Assembly (NCBI GenBank): GCA_002812745.2
Contig: NCSJ02000583.1
Coordinates: 1 to 15,351 of the forward strand
From: Scytalidium lignicola
Lineage: Eukaryota; Ascomycota; Leotiomycetes
Length of the DNA: 15,351 bases
Direction of reading: 5' to 3'
Below are positions 7,519 through 15,351 of the stretch, in pieces. The stretch's first letter is position 1, and the number at the start of each line of letters is the position of its first letter. The position numbers were made by a program, and so were the translations under genes. Under the pieces are notes generated by a model that made no database searches, was not told the origin of the DNA, and was given only the letters and a program-made list of their open reading frames with translations.

Positions 7519-7693
7519 TGTTGAATTAAGCACAGCAAGAGGTTATATAATCAGGGTTACTCAAATATATTATGCTGTTGTAATAACTATGTACATACAC
7601 AAGTAAAGAGAGCTAACTAATAGGATTACCTAAAACAGAAGTCATGTATAATAAGAAAGTAATGCTTGAGGTGGTACATAGGATATTACAACA
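7519..7693 (-). repeat. Ty1/copia 5' LTR
   Basis: On the minus strand the segment starts TGTTGTAATATCC at 7693 and ends TTCAACA at 7519. It has perfect TGTTG/CAACA ends, a length of 175 bp, and the right position and orientation upstream of the copia gag. RIP damage is milder than in gag. Confidence 0.6.
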
Positions 7694-7925
7694 ATTTTAA
7701 TATGTACATATATTTGATAAGATAAGATTAATTTTTTGTTGTTAACAGTTAGTTGAAGTTAGACTGGCCAGACCGTTGCATTAGACCATAGTCCTGTCCA
7801 GACAAGACTGTAAGCTACATGGTCTCGTCCACAAAAATTTAAGTAAGACTGTGGCTTATAGTCTCATCTGGACAAGACCATAAGCCACACAGTTCAGTCT
7901 CAAGGTTTTGAGACCAAACCATGAA

Positions 7926-8016
7926 GCAGTCTCTACTTTTGTTGTCAGACCAGACTATAATCTCACAGTCTAGTCTTAAAATTTTAATCTCAGACTATAG
8001 ACTATACAGTCTAGAC
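7926..8016 (+). repeat. Direct repeat, first copy (second at 8161-8250)
   Basis: CAGTCTCTAC...TTGTTGTCAGACCAGAC...TAAAATTTTAATCTCAGACTATAG recurs 235 bp downstream with scattered transitions. A second, 41-bp spacing of TCTCAAAATTTT occurs at 8209 and 8250, so the block is built from smaller tandem modules. Confidence 0.6.
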
Positions 8017-8086
8017 TATAAGACTGTTATACTAGACTATAACGGTAATATAACCTAAATTGGAAATAAGCTTTACCTGATTAAGG

Positions 8087-8161
8087 AATATTAGCGTCAG
8101 ACCATACAATCTGACTAGACCAGACTGTGGAGACCAGACTGTACAGTCTGACGCTAATATT
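8087..8161. repeat. 75-bp hairpin with perfect 16-bp arms
   Basis: AATATTAGCGTCAGAC (8087-8102) is the exact reverse complement of 8146-8161. The loop contains further imperfect pairing built from AGACCAGACTGT words. The arms contain CpG and show no RIP damage, so the pair is recent or maintained. Confidence 0.75.
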
Positions 8162-8478
8162 CAGTCCTTACATTTGTTATCAGACCAGACCGTAGTCTCA
8201 TGGTCTGGTCTCAAAATTTTAGCCTCAGACTATAGACCATACAGTCTAGTCTCAAAATTTTGGCTTCGGACTGTAGTCCGTACAGTCCAGACTGTACAGA
8301 CCACAGTCTCAAAACGGTCCCTACAAAACCTACGGTCTAGTCCGGTCTGGACCGATCAGCTAGTCTAGTTAAAGTAAACTTGATGGGTAAGTAGATTCCT
8401 TGCTAGATAGCTTATTTTGATTTTAAGCTGTTGATTGATTTAAGAATATAAGTATTATTATTAGTAGAATAGTGGTTA

Positions 8479-8668
8479 TGTACACGTAATATTCACGTGC
8501 CCCTGTAAGCTAGTCCCGATTAGGTAGTGGGAACGAGCAAAGCTCTTACAGCTTTGCCCTCTTACCCTTATTCGTACAATGACCATGGAATAGCATAACA
8601 AGTATATTATATATAATTGTATACTGTACTTTATGTTACAAGTAAACTAACACTGATCAGTTTGTACA
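8479..8668 (+). repeat. Candidate LTR of the downstream retrotransposon, RIP-poor island
   Basis: This island of higher GC begins TGTACACGTAATATTCACGTG and may end at TGTACA 8663-8668, giving TG...CA borders 190 bp apart. It stands upstream of a leader-like region and then a retrotransposon gag-like frame on the same strand. A perfect 8-bp hairpin (8537-8557) lies inside. No second copy is in the window, so the LTR call is tentative. The preceding 104 bp (8375-8478) hold nothing I recognise. Confidence 0.35.
8537..8557. repeat. Short perfect hairpin
   Basis: GCAAAGCT and AGCTTTGC are exact complements around the loop CTTAC. This could be an RNA structure in the retroelement transcript or part of its terminator. 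No T-run follows that would suggest a Pol III terminator. Confidence 0.5.
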
Positions 8669-8694
8669 TACAGATCAAGAGATTATTGTTTAAT

Positions 8695-8940
8695 CGGTTA
8701 GACGTTAAGCAGTCTACTTTTGAAGCTAAATCTCAGGAGATTACAACTTCTATTTGGTTAAACGTCTAGTAATCTACTTATAAAGTTGAAATCTATTTAG
8801 TCAAAGGGGGAAATAGTTATTTATCAACTTATAACTTGATTGGTTAAATGTTAAACAGTCTACTTTTATAATTGTTATTGTTAAACTTGTTTTTGTTAAA
8901 AACAATATATTAAGCAGTCTACTTACAAAGTTGTATAATC
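8695..8940 (+). repeat. Four dispersed copies of a degenerate motif of about 33 bp in a leader region
   Basis: A motif close to GGTTAAACGTTAAGCAGTCT followed by ACTTTTAAAGTTG occurs at about 8695, 8755, 8840 and 8903, separated by 60-85 bp. Differences are mostly C/T and G/A transitions. All copies are in direct orientation. They lie between the candidate LTR and the gag-like frame, where a packaging or leader function would be placed, but none is proven. Confidence 0.55.
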
Positions 8941-10046
8941 AGCTAATTGACTAATTCTATTTGAAAAACTATTCTTTTACAACTTATTTTTATTAATTTC
9001 TATTTAAAAACCATTTACATTCTTTATTACTTTTCTTATAGACTAGAAATAACATGTCAAAATTATAATCTTTTACTTTATCTTTACTTTTATTATAAAA
9101 CTACAAGTCTTTACAAGTATACAAGAGAATTTAAGAACTTACAAAACTATAACAATCAAGAAGACTAAGAAGTTATTATACCCTTGAAGATATTTGTCTA
9201 AGCTCTTAAGATTACAAAGTTTATTACTTACAAGTAAATACTCTTTATACTCAAGTATAATTAATTTTACTTTTTAATTACTTAAGTACTTTATATTAAT
9301 ATTAGTAAACAATAATGTAAAGCTTAAGAATAACAAGAAACATAATAAAAACAAAAGATATAATAAGGAATACAAGGGAAAACAAGTTAGAAACTATTAT
9401 AAAGGTGATAAAGAGTATTATAAGGGTGAATTAAACAGTATTAATCAAGAAATAAGAATAAAGAATAGACTTCAAGGATATTATTATAAAGGATATACAA
9501 GAATACTTAATTATTAAGGTTTACAAATATTACTTTAACAGAATTAGTAATATAAACTTATAAGACTTATTCTAAGAAGACTTCAAGAACTTTACAATTG
9601 ATATCTTTAAGGTTATTACTTAAAAAGAGATATAAAGCTTATAAAATTACTTTTATTATAGTAGTATACATATAATATACAATACTAAGAGTATTATAAT
9701 CATTTAAACTTTTATAAATGTTATACAAGAAGAAGAACAATACTTATAAAATGAAGAAGACCTTTAACACACTTCTCAAGACCTTTAAAAAAGACTTATT
9801 ACCTTTGTAGTTATTATACTTCTTATAATTACTTACTTTATAAATGCTTAAATTAGCCTTAAAGTCCTTAATTTAATGTATACAAGCTGAGAATCAAGTA
9901 CTTTTCTAACCTTTATAACCTCTTAAAACAATTACTAACAGTTTTACAAGTTATAACAAGATTATAATTCTTATTACAAGCTTAGCTTATCATTATCACC
10001 TTTAACTTAACTTGTGTATATAAAATAAATCTTCGATATCATTAAG
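8941..10046. other. AT-rich decayed stretch without a recognisable gene
   Basis: These 1.1 kb are probably the 5' part of the retrotransposon whose gag-like frame starts near 10047. One plus-strand frame stays open from about 9278 to 9513 and is rich in Lys, Asn, Tyr, Arg and Gly (KGDKEYYKGELN-like words). That could be the decayed remnant of a Gly/Arg/Tyr-rich segment or simply AT composition. No other domain, tRNA or repeat is visible to me. Confidence 0.4.
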
Positions 10047-11203
10047 ATGTATATAAAAGACCAAAAGTATAACAAAGTAATTAATAACTTTAAATATAAA
10101 TTAATAATCTTTAAGAGTTATTATGAACAAGTAAAATTACTAGAGGAATTCTATATCAAAGTATTCTTTATTATGTTAACAAGGTTAGCAAAAGGTTATT
10201 TTATTATTAATAACCTTGTTAAATGCATATTTGAAGAAGTATACATCTACTTATATAACTTTTACAAAAGACTTATATACTATCATCAAATCTATACTGA
10301 ATAAGAAAGTATAACATTAACCTTGATCATAGTTGTAAACCTTAGGAAAACAACACTTAAGAATGTACAATTACTTATTAACAAACTTCAAAAGCTTTAA
10401 TATAACCTTTAACCAGCTTATAAGATAGTTAATATTCTTTATAAGAAGTTGATTACTACTTACTAAAGATCTTTAACATGTAAATATACTATTTCAGACT
10501 TATTAAGAGACTTAAAATAACTTATCAACAAACTTTACTTATTTATTATGTTATACAAAAAGGAAAAANGAACAAGAACATTATAATAAAACTTATTTTA
10601 TAAACTGTTATTATTATACTAATTATAAAGCAAACTAACAATTTAATTTGCAAAACCTTAAGTATACTACTTTACATTCTTAGACATAAGAAAGATGCTT
10701 CATATGCAAAAGAGAAGGATACTAATCATGGAAATACTTGTAAGAAGAATAATATACAAAGAAAGTATATTTCAAAACCAAAAATATAAGTAAATTTAAC
10801 TCTAATGTCCACAGCTTTAAACAACATTTTAATGAACAATTTAAATAATACATTATTAATTACAAAGGAAATGACTTTGAAAAANGAACTAAACCTTACT
10901 TTTAAGACTTTATTCATCAACAACAACTTAAAAACAAACCTTGATAAACTTAACTAGCTTAAAACTATATTCTTTACTACAATTATGTTCTTTACCTTAT
11001 GTAAAAGTTTCCTAGTAGAATTAATTATACTAATTACTACAAAACTAACTAATAACACTTTCTTATACCAACTAACTACTAAGGTGTTAACAACTAAGAA
11101 TTACTCTTAAGAACCTGATTTAAAAACCTTTATAATAACTATAATAGAAGTGTATAATGTGAAAAGCCTAACAAGGTATAATTCAAGACAATTTCATGGA
11201 ATC
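10047..11203 (+). pseudogene. Gag-like N-terminus of a fungal retrotransposon polyprotein, up to protease start
   Basis: An 85-codon open frame starts at ATG 10047 (MYIKDQKYNKVINNFKYKL, then MLTRLAKGYF, FEEVYIYLYNFYKR). The same frame continues past RIP stops through NVQLLINKLQKL, YTISDLLRDLK.LINKLY, a Cys pair CFICKREG followed by .SWKY (about 10697-10735), FNEQFK.YIINYKGNDFEK (about 10840-10884) and RYNSRQFHGIC (about 11175-11204). I recognise this series from fungal polyproteins in which a CxxC...C.SWKHT zinc-binding motif precedes an acidic region and an aspartic protease (FxGI.IDTGA). The sequence is broken by the 11204 LTR just before the protease active site. I favour Ty1/copia-type, but the class is uncertain. 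The true start may lie upstream. Confidence 0.6.
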
Positions 11204-11424
11204 TGTTAGGAACCTGAAGGCGGATCCTCAGAGCCGCACTGTAGTAGCGGAGGAGACCTGCTTAGTCATCCCTAGAGTAGCGAAGTCACGTGCTTACTTG
11301 TACATTAACATTGCCAAGGGGAGAAGAGCTCTTCAAGAATTAGTCTGTACAATACACACACCCTATCCTCCTGCACCCCGACGTCGGTTCGCTGTCTAGG
11401 ACTAATCGTCCATAATCCCTAACA
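11204..11424. repeat. Isolated GC-rich LTR (solo or recombinant), almost free of RIP
   Basis: The segment starts TGTTAGGAAC and ends AATCCCTAACA, so its ends are TGTTAGG/CCCTAACA inverted over seven bases. It has intact CpG and C-rich codons, unlike both flanks. The left flank is the protease start of one retrotransposon and the right flank is late gag of chromovirus copy B. The adjacent bases (GAATC left, AAGGA right) show no target duplication. It shares no sequence with the chromovirus LTR or the copia LTR in this window, so it belongs to a fourth family. Confidence 0.68.
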
Positions 11425-12740
11425 AAGGACAACAAGTCAAGTGTTGTAGTTAAGGTTAGAGTTATGAAAATCCTAAAGATTATGGATATCTTGTTGGAAT
11501 TATCAGAAGAAGAAAGCTTAAATGAAGAAGAGAATTCCTTAAAAGAAGAAGAGGAACATTATCAGGACTTAGTAACCATATTATAACTTACTGTTAAAAC
11601 TGAAGTAAACAAGTTAACAATGGTAAGAATCCTTAAAACAGACTTTGTACTTATAATGAGAATTTAACATGTAAAGTACCCTTAAGATAACAATCAAACT
11701 GAAGATTATAATAAGTAAAGATCAATTTTAAGAGTTAGTAGAATTTAGATGATTATGCTAATGGACTTCAAAGTTATACTTACAAAGTAATATCCTGTTT
11801 CTAGGGAATTATTAATCTTGAAATATTATCTTATGATTAGTATAAGAAGATTAAGAGGATAAAANGATCCTGGACAGAAACCAACTTTTTAAAACTATAT
11901 AATAAGAGGAAGTAATTGTTAAAACATATAAACTTAATATTAAGGATCTTGCTCTTGTTTACAAGACTAATCTCCAAAGTATTATTATAAAGAAGGGATT
12001 ATGCAAATTCCTCTTGTCAGTAAAAANGAACTTGAATCTAAGATGATTTTGATCAGATGTTTGAAGATGCTTAGATGGTAATTGAGGAAAAGTTAAGTTA
12101 TGTTATATAAAGAAGATATAATGTACAATATAAGAGACTTCTAATAATAACTTATTAACAAGACTAAGTAAAGGTAAAAACATAGTACAAAGAAATTTAA
12201 AGTTTAGGAAAGTTAATAGAACAATTACTAAAAGCTGAACAATACTATGCTTAACAAGAATAAAAANGAACTAGTTAAGATTATTATCAAACAAATTAAC
12301 TAAGATAAAGAAGCTTTGCTTATAATTAATGAATTAAAAGAAGATTCACTACCTTTGAAAGTATTTATTATCTTATTAGGAGAAAACAAACTATTATAAA
12401 GAATTAATGAACAGTTTAACTAAGAAGTAATAATATATTCTTTAAATTTTATAAAAGGAATTCTTATAATAAATAATGTTTTTATCATTAAGATAAAGGA
12501 ATAACTTAGAAATAAGATAGTAGAATGAGTATAAGATATATATACATTTATAAACAATAAAAGCTTAGATAGACTAAAGTTGAAGAACTTTATTATAAGG
12601 TGAACAATGTTATTTGAAGAACTTCAAGAGAATGCTGAAGATCTAGAAATCACTAACAACATTTTAGTTGACAATACTAAAAATGTTAATCTTTACTTTA
12701 TAAACAGTAAAAGTTCATTATACATAGATATAAAATTGTA
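11425..12740 (+). pseudogene. Late gag and gag-protease spacer (copy B)
   Basis: Colinear with 3862-5165 of copy A. The frame following the (missing) knuckle reads SYENPKDYGYLVGIIRRRKL (about 11460-11518) and FLKRRRGTLSGLSNH, then passes through many Gln-derived stops. Later blocks shared with copy A are DD/NDFDQMFEDA.MVIEE (about 12045-12090), LNFI...NVFIIKIKE (about 12445-12500) and LFEELQENAEDLEITNN (about 12612-12660). The last carries few stops and precedes the protease directly. No known domain is visible. The spacer may hold an unrecognised Gag or protease-flanking segment. Confidence 0.6.
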
Positions 12741-12744
12741 CAGA

Positions 12745-13130
12745 AAGTTAATAAAANGCCTTGATCAATTTAAGAGTTAAAAGGAACTTTATTAGTGAAC
12801 AAGTCATGAAATGACTTAGACTTAGTACAAAAGTCAAAAACAACAACTACTTGATATTATTAGTGAATAAGACTAAGGTTCAAAAGCATGTTAATGTTCA
12901 AACTCAGAACTTAGATATGAAGTATAGTAAAAGTTATTAAGAAAAGATATCTTTTAATATTATGAGGTTAAGAACATATCAGGTTATATTAAGGATTGAA
13001 TAGATAAAAAAGCATAATCTAATAATTGATTAGAGAATAAGTATGATTACCTTCTTGGAAGAAACTATGTCTTTAAGAGTTGTTTATGTTAACAACATTA
13101 TAAAACATATACCTGAAGAATATTATGAAT
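12745..13130 (+). pseudogene. Aspartic protease (copy B), active site lost
   Basis: The frame ALINLRVKRNFISEQVMK (about 12758-12810) aligns with ALINLGVKRNFINKQVIK of copy A. The catalytic Asp is Asn in both, and the Gly of the active-site triplet is Arg here (AGA), so the enzyme is dead. The downstream blocks QVILRI..IKKHNLIID (about 12980-13032) and ITFLEETMSLRVVYVN (about 13045-13095) complete a retropepsin-like domain that would have cleaved Gag-Pol. Confidence 0.72.
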
Positions 13131-13154
13131 GACTAAAGTTATTTACAGAAAGAC

Positions 13155-13870
13155 CTGATGATTTAGCCTTACTTAAGCATAAACTATAAGATTATGAGAT
13201 AAAGCTCAAAGAGGGGTTCAGACTAGCTTATAGACTAATTTATCAAACAACTTTCACCAAGGATGAGATAACAAAGAAATGGTTGCTTAAGAAAATAGTG
13301 TTTAAAGGCTTGTATAAAGAAGGTTATAACAAAGCTAGAGTACTATTGTATTATGCAAAGAAAGGAGACAATCTGTTAGGATAACCTTATAATGACTACA
13401 AACACTTGAATAATAAGACTAAGAAAGACTAATACCTCTTATTATTAATAAATTCAATGATGGACAAGTTAAAGAGAGTTGTTATATTTACCAAGCTAAA
13501 CTTATAATTAACATTTAATTTGGTTAAGATTAAAAGGGATAATGAATGGAAAGTTGTTATTCAAATAAAATATAGATTATTTAAGCTATTGGTTATAATG
13601 TTTAGTATAACCAATACTTTAACAATACAACAAAGAATAATAGACTGTATATTAGAAAAATATTTGAAGAAATTCATAATAGTATATCTTGATGATATAA
13701 TCATTTACTCAAAGAGTATTGAAGAATATAAGAAGTATATTAAGCTTGTTCTAAAAGTGTTATAAGAGGCAAGATTATACTATAAACTAGTAAAGTATAA
13801 ATTTTATAAAGAACAAGTTCAATTCCTAGGACATTATATTTCTGGAAAGAGGATAAAAACTCTTGATAAT
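13155..13870 (+). pseudogene. Reverse transcriptase (copy B), motif C YLDD intact
   Basis: The domain begins with LKEGFRLAYRLIYQTTFTKD (about 13202-13262) and DY.HLNNKT. Motif A is FTKLNL, whose catalytic Asp codon is AAC (Asn) at 13499-13501. An uninterrupted 81-codon stretch (13520-13765) then holds FKLLVIMFSITNTLTIQQRI, the motif B region, and VYLDDIIIYSKSIEEYKKYI with YLDD at 13685-13696. Next is the thumb-proximal FYKEQVQFLGHYISGKRI (about 13800-13855). The order and spacing are those of Ty3/gypsy RT. Loss of the motif A Asp and many stops make it non-functional. Confidence 0.88.
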
Positions 13871-13989
13871 AAGATTTAGTCAATCAAAGAATAAGAGTTA
13901 TCTAAAACAATTAAGCAATTATAAAGTTTCTTAAGGTTAGTCAACTATTATTAAAGATTTGTAAAAGATTATTTTAAGATCTTTATACT

Positions 13990-14575
13990 CTTAACTGAAC
14001 TTATAAAGAAGGATTAAGCTTATGAATGGAATAACATTGTGAAAGAAGCTTTTTAAAGTATAAAGGATACCTTTGTAAAAAGAANGTTTTTTAAGAATCT
14101 TTAATTTAAAAAAAGGAATAAGAATTAAAACTAATGCTTTTGATGTAATATTAAAAGTTGTGTTATTCTAATCATAGTAAATCAGTAAACAATATTATTA
14201 AGTATTATTAGTATTTTGGTTAAGAAAGCTAAATACTATTAAAAGAAATTATCAAACATTAGATAAAGAAATGTTAGTTATCATAAAAGCTTTAAAACAT
14301 TGGAAAGTATATATAGTTAGATTTAGCAAAATTATTAATATACTTTTGGATTATTATAACCTTTAGTACTTTATAATAATTAAACAGTTGAATGTTAGAC
14401 AAGTATAATAAGTAGAAAAGTTATCCAAGTATAATTTTAAGATTACTTATGTAAAAGGTGAAGATAATAGAAGAGTAGATACTCTGAATTAGAAACTTAA
14501 ATACTTAGTTAAAAAGAAGGAAGAAAGTAAATTAATATTGAAGGAAGATGAAGAAGGATTCTTAGTATATAATAG
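13990..14575 (+). pseudogene. RNase H domain (copy B)
   Basis: After the RT connection (SFLRLVNYY.RFVKDYFKI, about 13926-13980) the frame gives AYEWN...KEAF.SIKDTF and IRIKTNAFDVIL, in which the first catalytic Asp of the TDAS-type motif is Asn (AAT 14133-14135). RNYQTLDKEML-like remains are followed by VIIKALKHWKVYIVRFSKII (about 14279-14338) and FKITYVKGEDNRRVDTL (about 14435-14490), the C-terminal D-N-x-x-A-D-x-L region of Ty3/gypsy RNase H with its Asp kept. A Lys/Glu-rich linker leads to the integrase. Confidence 0.75.
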
Positions 14576-14699
14576 AGGATAATTTATAGTTATTATAATA
14601 GTTATGGACAAACATTAGGCTAATCGAATCAGAGAAACAACCAAAAAGGAAAAGGAAGAGAATACTTTATTAAACATGACTAAAGGTAAGTAGGAGAAA

Positions 14700-15351
14700 A
14701 TCAAAAACAATTAGTATAAAAACAAGAAGTTGTATATACTAACAAAACTAGCAGAAGAGTTTGTTAAAGAATAATATAGTCTACTATACAACAGACATAT
14801 AAGAGTAGCTTGATGTTATTACTAAATCAACAAGGATTACTTTATCATGAAATTACAATCAGTAATTAAGAAAATAATCATGGAATGTAAAATCTGTAAG
14901 AAGGCTAAAAATCCAAGAAAGAAGCCTTAAGGACAATTACACCTTATACAGATACTTAACAATCTATAAGAACTAATCAGATAAGATTTTATTGTAAAAC
15001 TACTAGTTTCCACAGATTATACAATAAAGGTTGAGTATAACTTTATTTTTGTAATAACTAAACATCATACCAAGTTTGTAATCTTTAAATCATTTAAAAA
15101 NGACTTAAGGAGTAAAAGAGGTAATTGATATATTCTTATAAAAAGTAGTATCTTAATAAGGAGTATTAAAAACAGATAATCTTTGATAAAGATATAAGAT
15201 TTATATCTAAGTTTTAGAAAACATTAATAATAAGAATAAGAGTTAAAAGGAAATTGTTAAATAATATAACATTTACAGACTAATAGACAAATAAAGTGTT
15301 TGAATAGATAGTTGGAAGGATATCTGAGATATTATGTTAATTATAATCAGG
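14700..15351 (+). pseudogene. Integrase (copy B), zinc-binding and partial catalytic domain
   Basis: The HHCC region reads LLYNRHIRVA..YY.INKDYF (about 14779-14845) and VIKKIIMECKICKKAKNPRK (about 14860-14920), with both zinc Cys kept at 14886-14888 and 14895-14897 and one expected His apparently lost. The core begins with the DFIVKLLVSTDYTIKVEYNF segment (about 14978-15040), which carries the first Asp. IIFDKDIRFISKF (about 15177-15217) carries the second. A TNKVFE block near 15290 stands where the catalytic Glu helix lies, with Glu changed to Lys. A frameshift near 15265 separates it. The domain runs off the right edge. Confidence 0.78.

Larger units (their letters stand above)
7750..8374. 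mobile_element. Palindrome-rich non-autonomous element (foldback or Mutator-type MITE candidate)
   Basis: The block is distinct in composition, full of GTCTGGTCT/AGACCAGAC words. Its ends are related as inverted repeats: AGACTGGCCAGACCG...TAGACC at 7761-7786 matches the complement of 8330-8356. TAGTTGAAG (7750-7758) outside the left end and TAGTTAAAG (8366-8374) outside the right end could be a 9-bp target duplication with one G-to-A change; nine bases is typical of Mutator-like insertions. Inside are a stem at 7848-7893 with arms of about 16 bp, a 75-bp hairpin at 8087-8161, and a direct repeat of about 80-90 bp. I see no transposase frame. The 64-codon open frame within (8174-8368) is low-complexity read-through of the repeats. 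Confidence 0.45.
11425..15351 (+). mobile_element. Ty3/gypsy chromovirus copy B, late gag to integrase core, open at the right edge
   Basis: The first 1.9 kb (to about 13300) are a direct repeat of copy A 3862-5735 at an offset of 7,560-7,565 bp, almost without gaps. From there copy B continues into the RT, RNase H and integrase sequences that copy A lacks. The 5' LTR, early gag and knuckle are absent because the 11204-11424 LTR forms the left border. The chromodomain, accessory gene and 3' LTR would lie beyond the right edge. Confidence 0.8.

Noticed and set aside
8174..8368. 64-codon frame rich in Val, Ser and Thr
   Set aside because: Read-through of the GTCTGGTCT repeat block; no domain and no homologous copy as protein.
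8500..8560. Possible tRNA gene around the short hairpin
   Set aside because: Only one clear stem; no B-box, no cloverleaf and no acceptor pairing could be built.
8695..8940. CRISPR-like array
   Set aside because: Repeats are degenerate, spacing is uneven, and the setting is a eukaryotic retroelement.
9278..9513. Gly/Arg/Tyr-rich open stretch as a gene
   Set aside because: No start codon, only about 78 codons, and a Lys/Asn/Tyr bias expected from AT-rich DNA; described only within the decayed region.
10726..10926. Minus-strand 66-codon frame
   Set aside because: Antisense of the retrotransposon gag-like region; hydrophobic only because of AT composition.
11196..11399. 67-codon frame with normal codon look
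   Set aside because: Lies wholly in the GC-rich LTR; its openness reflects lack of RIP, and both ends coincide with LTR features.

Overview
The window looks like an AT-rich, transposon-filled compartment of a filamentous ascomycete (Pezizomycotina). The main evidence is repeat-induced point mutation (RIP). Recognisable transposon protein frames run for kilobases with almost no frameshifts, but Gln and Trp codons have become TAA or TAG and catalytic or zinc-binding Asp and Cys have become Asn and Tyr. I cannot name the species. The gene families seen would fit Dothideomycetes, but that is a weak inference.

Layout, left to right. 2-1112 (+): a RIP-eroded Ndc10/GCR1_C-like (Crypton-lineage tyrosine recombinase) gene with one recognisable intron and a still GC-rich Pro-Glu repeat. 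It is cut at 1113 by the LTR of a Ty3/gypsy chromovirus. 1113-2692 (-): the 3' end of that chromovirus, made of LTR, polypurine tract, an accessory gene on the opposite strand to pol, chromodomain and integrase C-terminal domain. 2693-6950 (+): a second copy of the same element, fused head-to-head to the first. It has gag, zinc knuckle, protease and RT start, then an internal deletion straight to the chromodomain, then the antisense accessory gene and a 3' LTR. 6951-7693 (-): the 5' end of a Ty1/copia element (LTR, leader, UBN2-type gag) interrupted by the gypsy LTR. 7750-8374: a palindrome-rich element of about 600 bp with inverted ends and a possible 9-bp target duplication. 8479-11203 (+): a candidate LTR, a repeat-bearing leader and the gag-like part of a third retrotransposon. 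11204-11424: a GC-rich LTR that has largely escaped RIP. 11425-15351 (+): a third chromovirus copy running from late gag to the integrase core, where the window ends.

No gene in the window looks functional. The most interesting system is the chromovirus. In both copies that keep the 3' end, a gene of about 218 codons lies between pol and the 3' LTR on the strand opposite gag-pol. It overlaps the pol terminus tail-to-tail by about 80 bp and starts only 38 bp from the LTR. Its product has a Cys-rich motif followed by a charged, coiled-coil-like helix. The left copy of this gene is less damaged and keeps its ATG; the right copy has lost its start codon.
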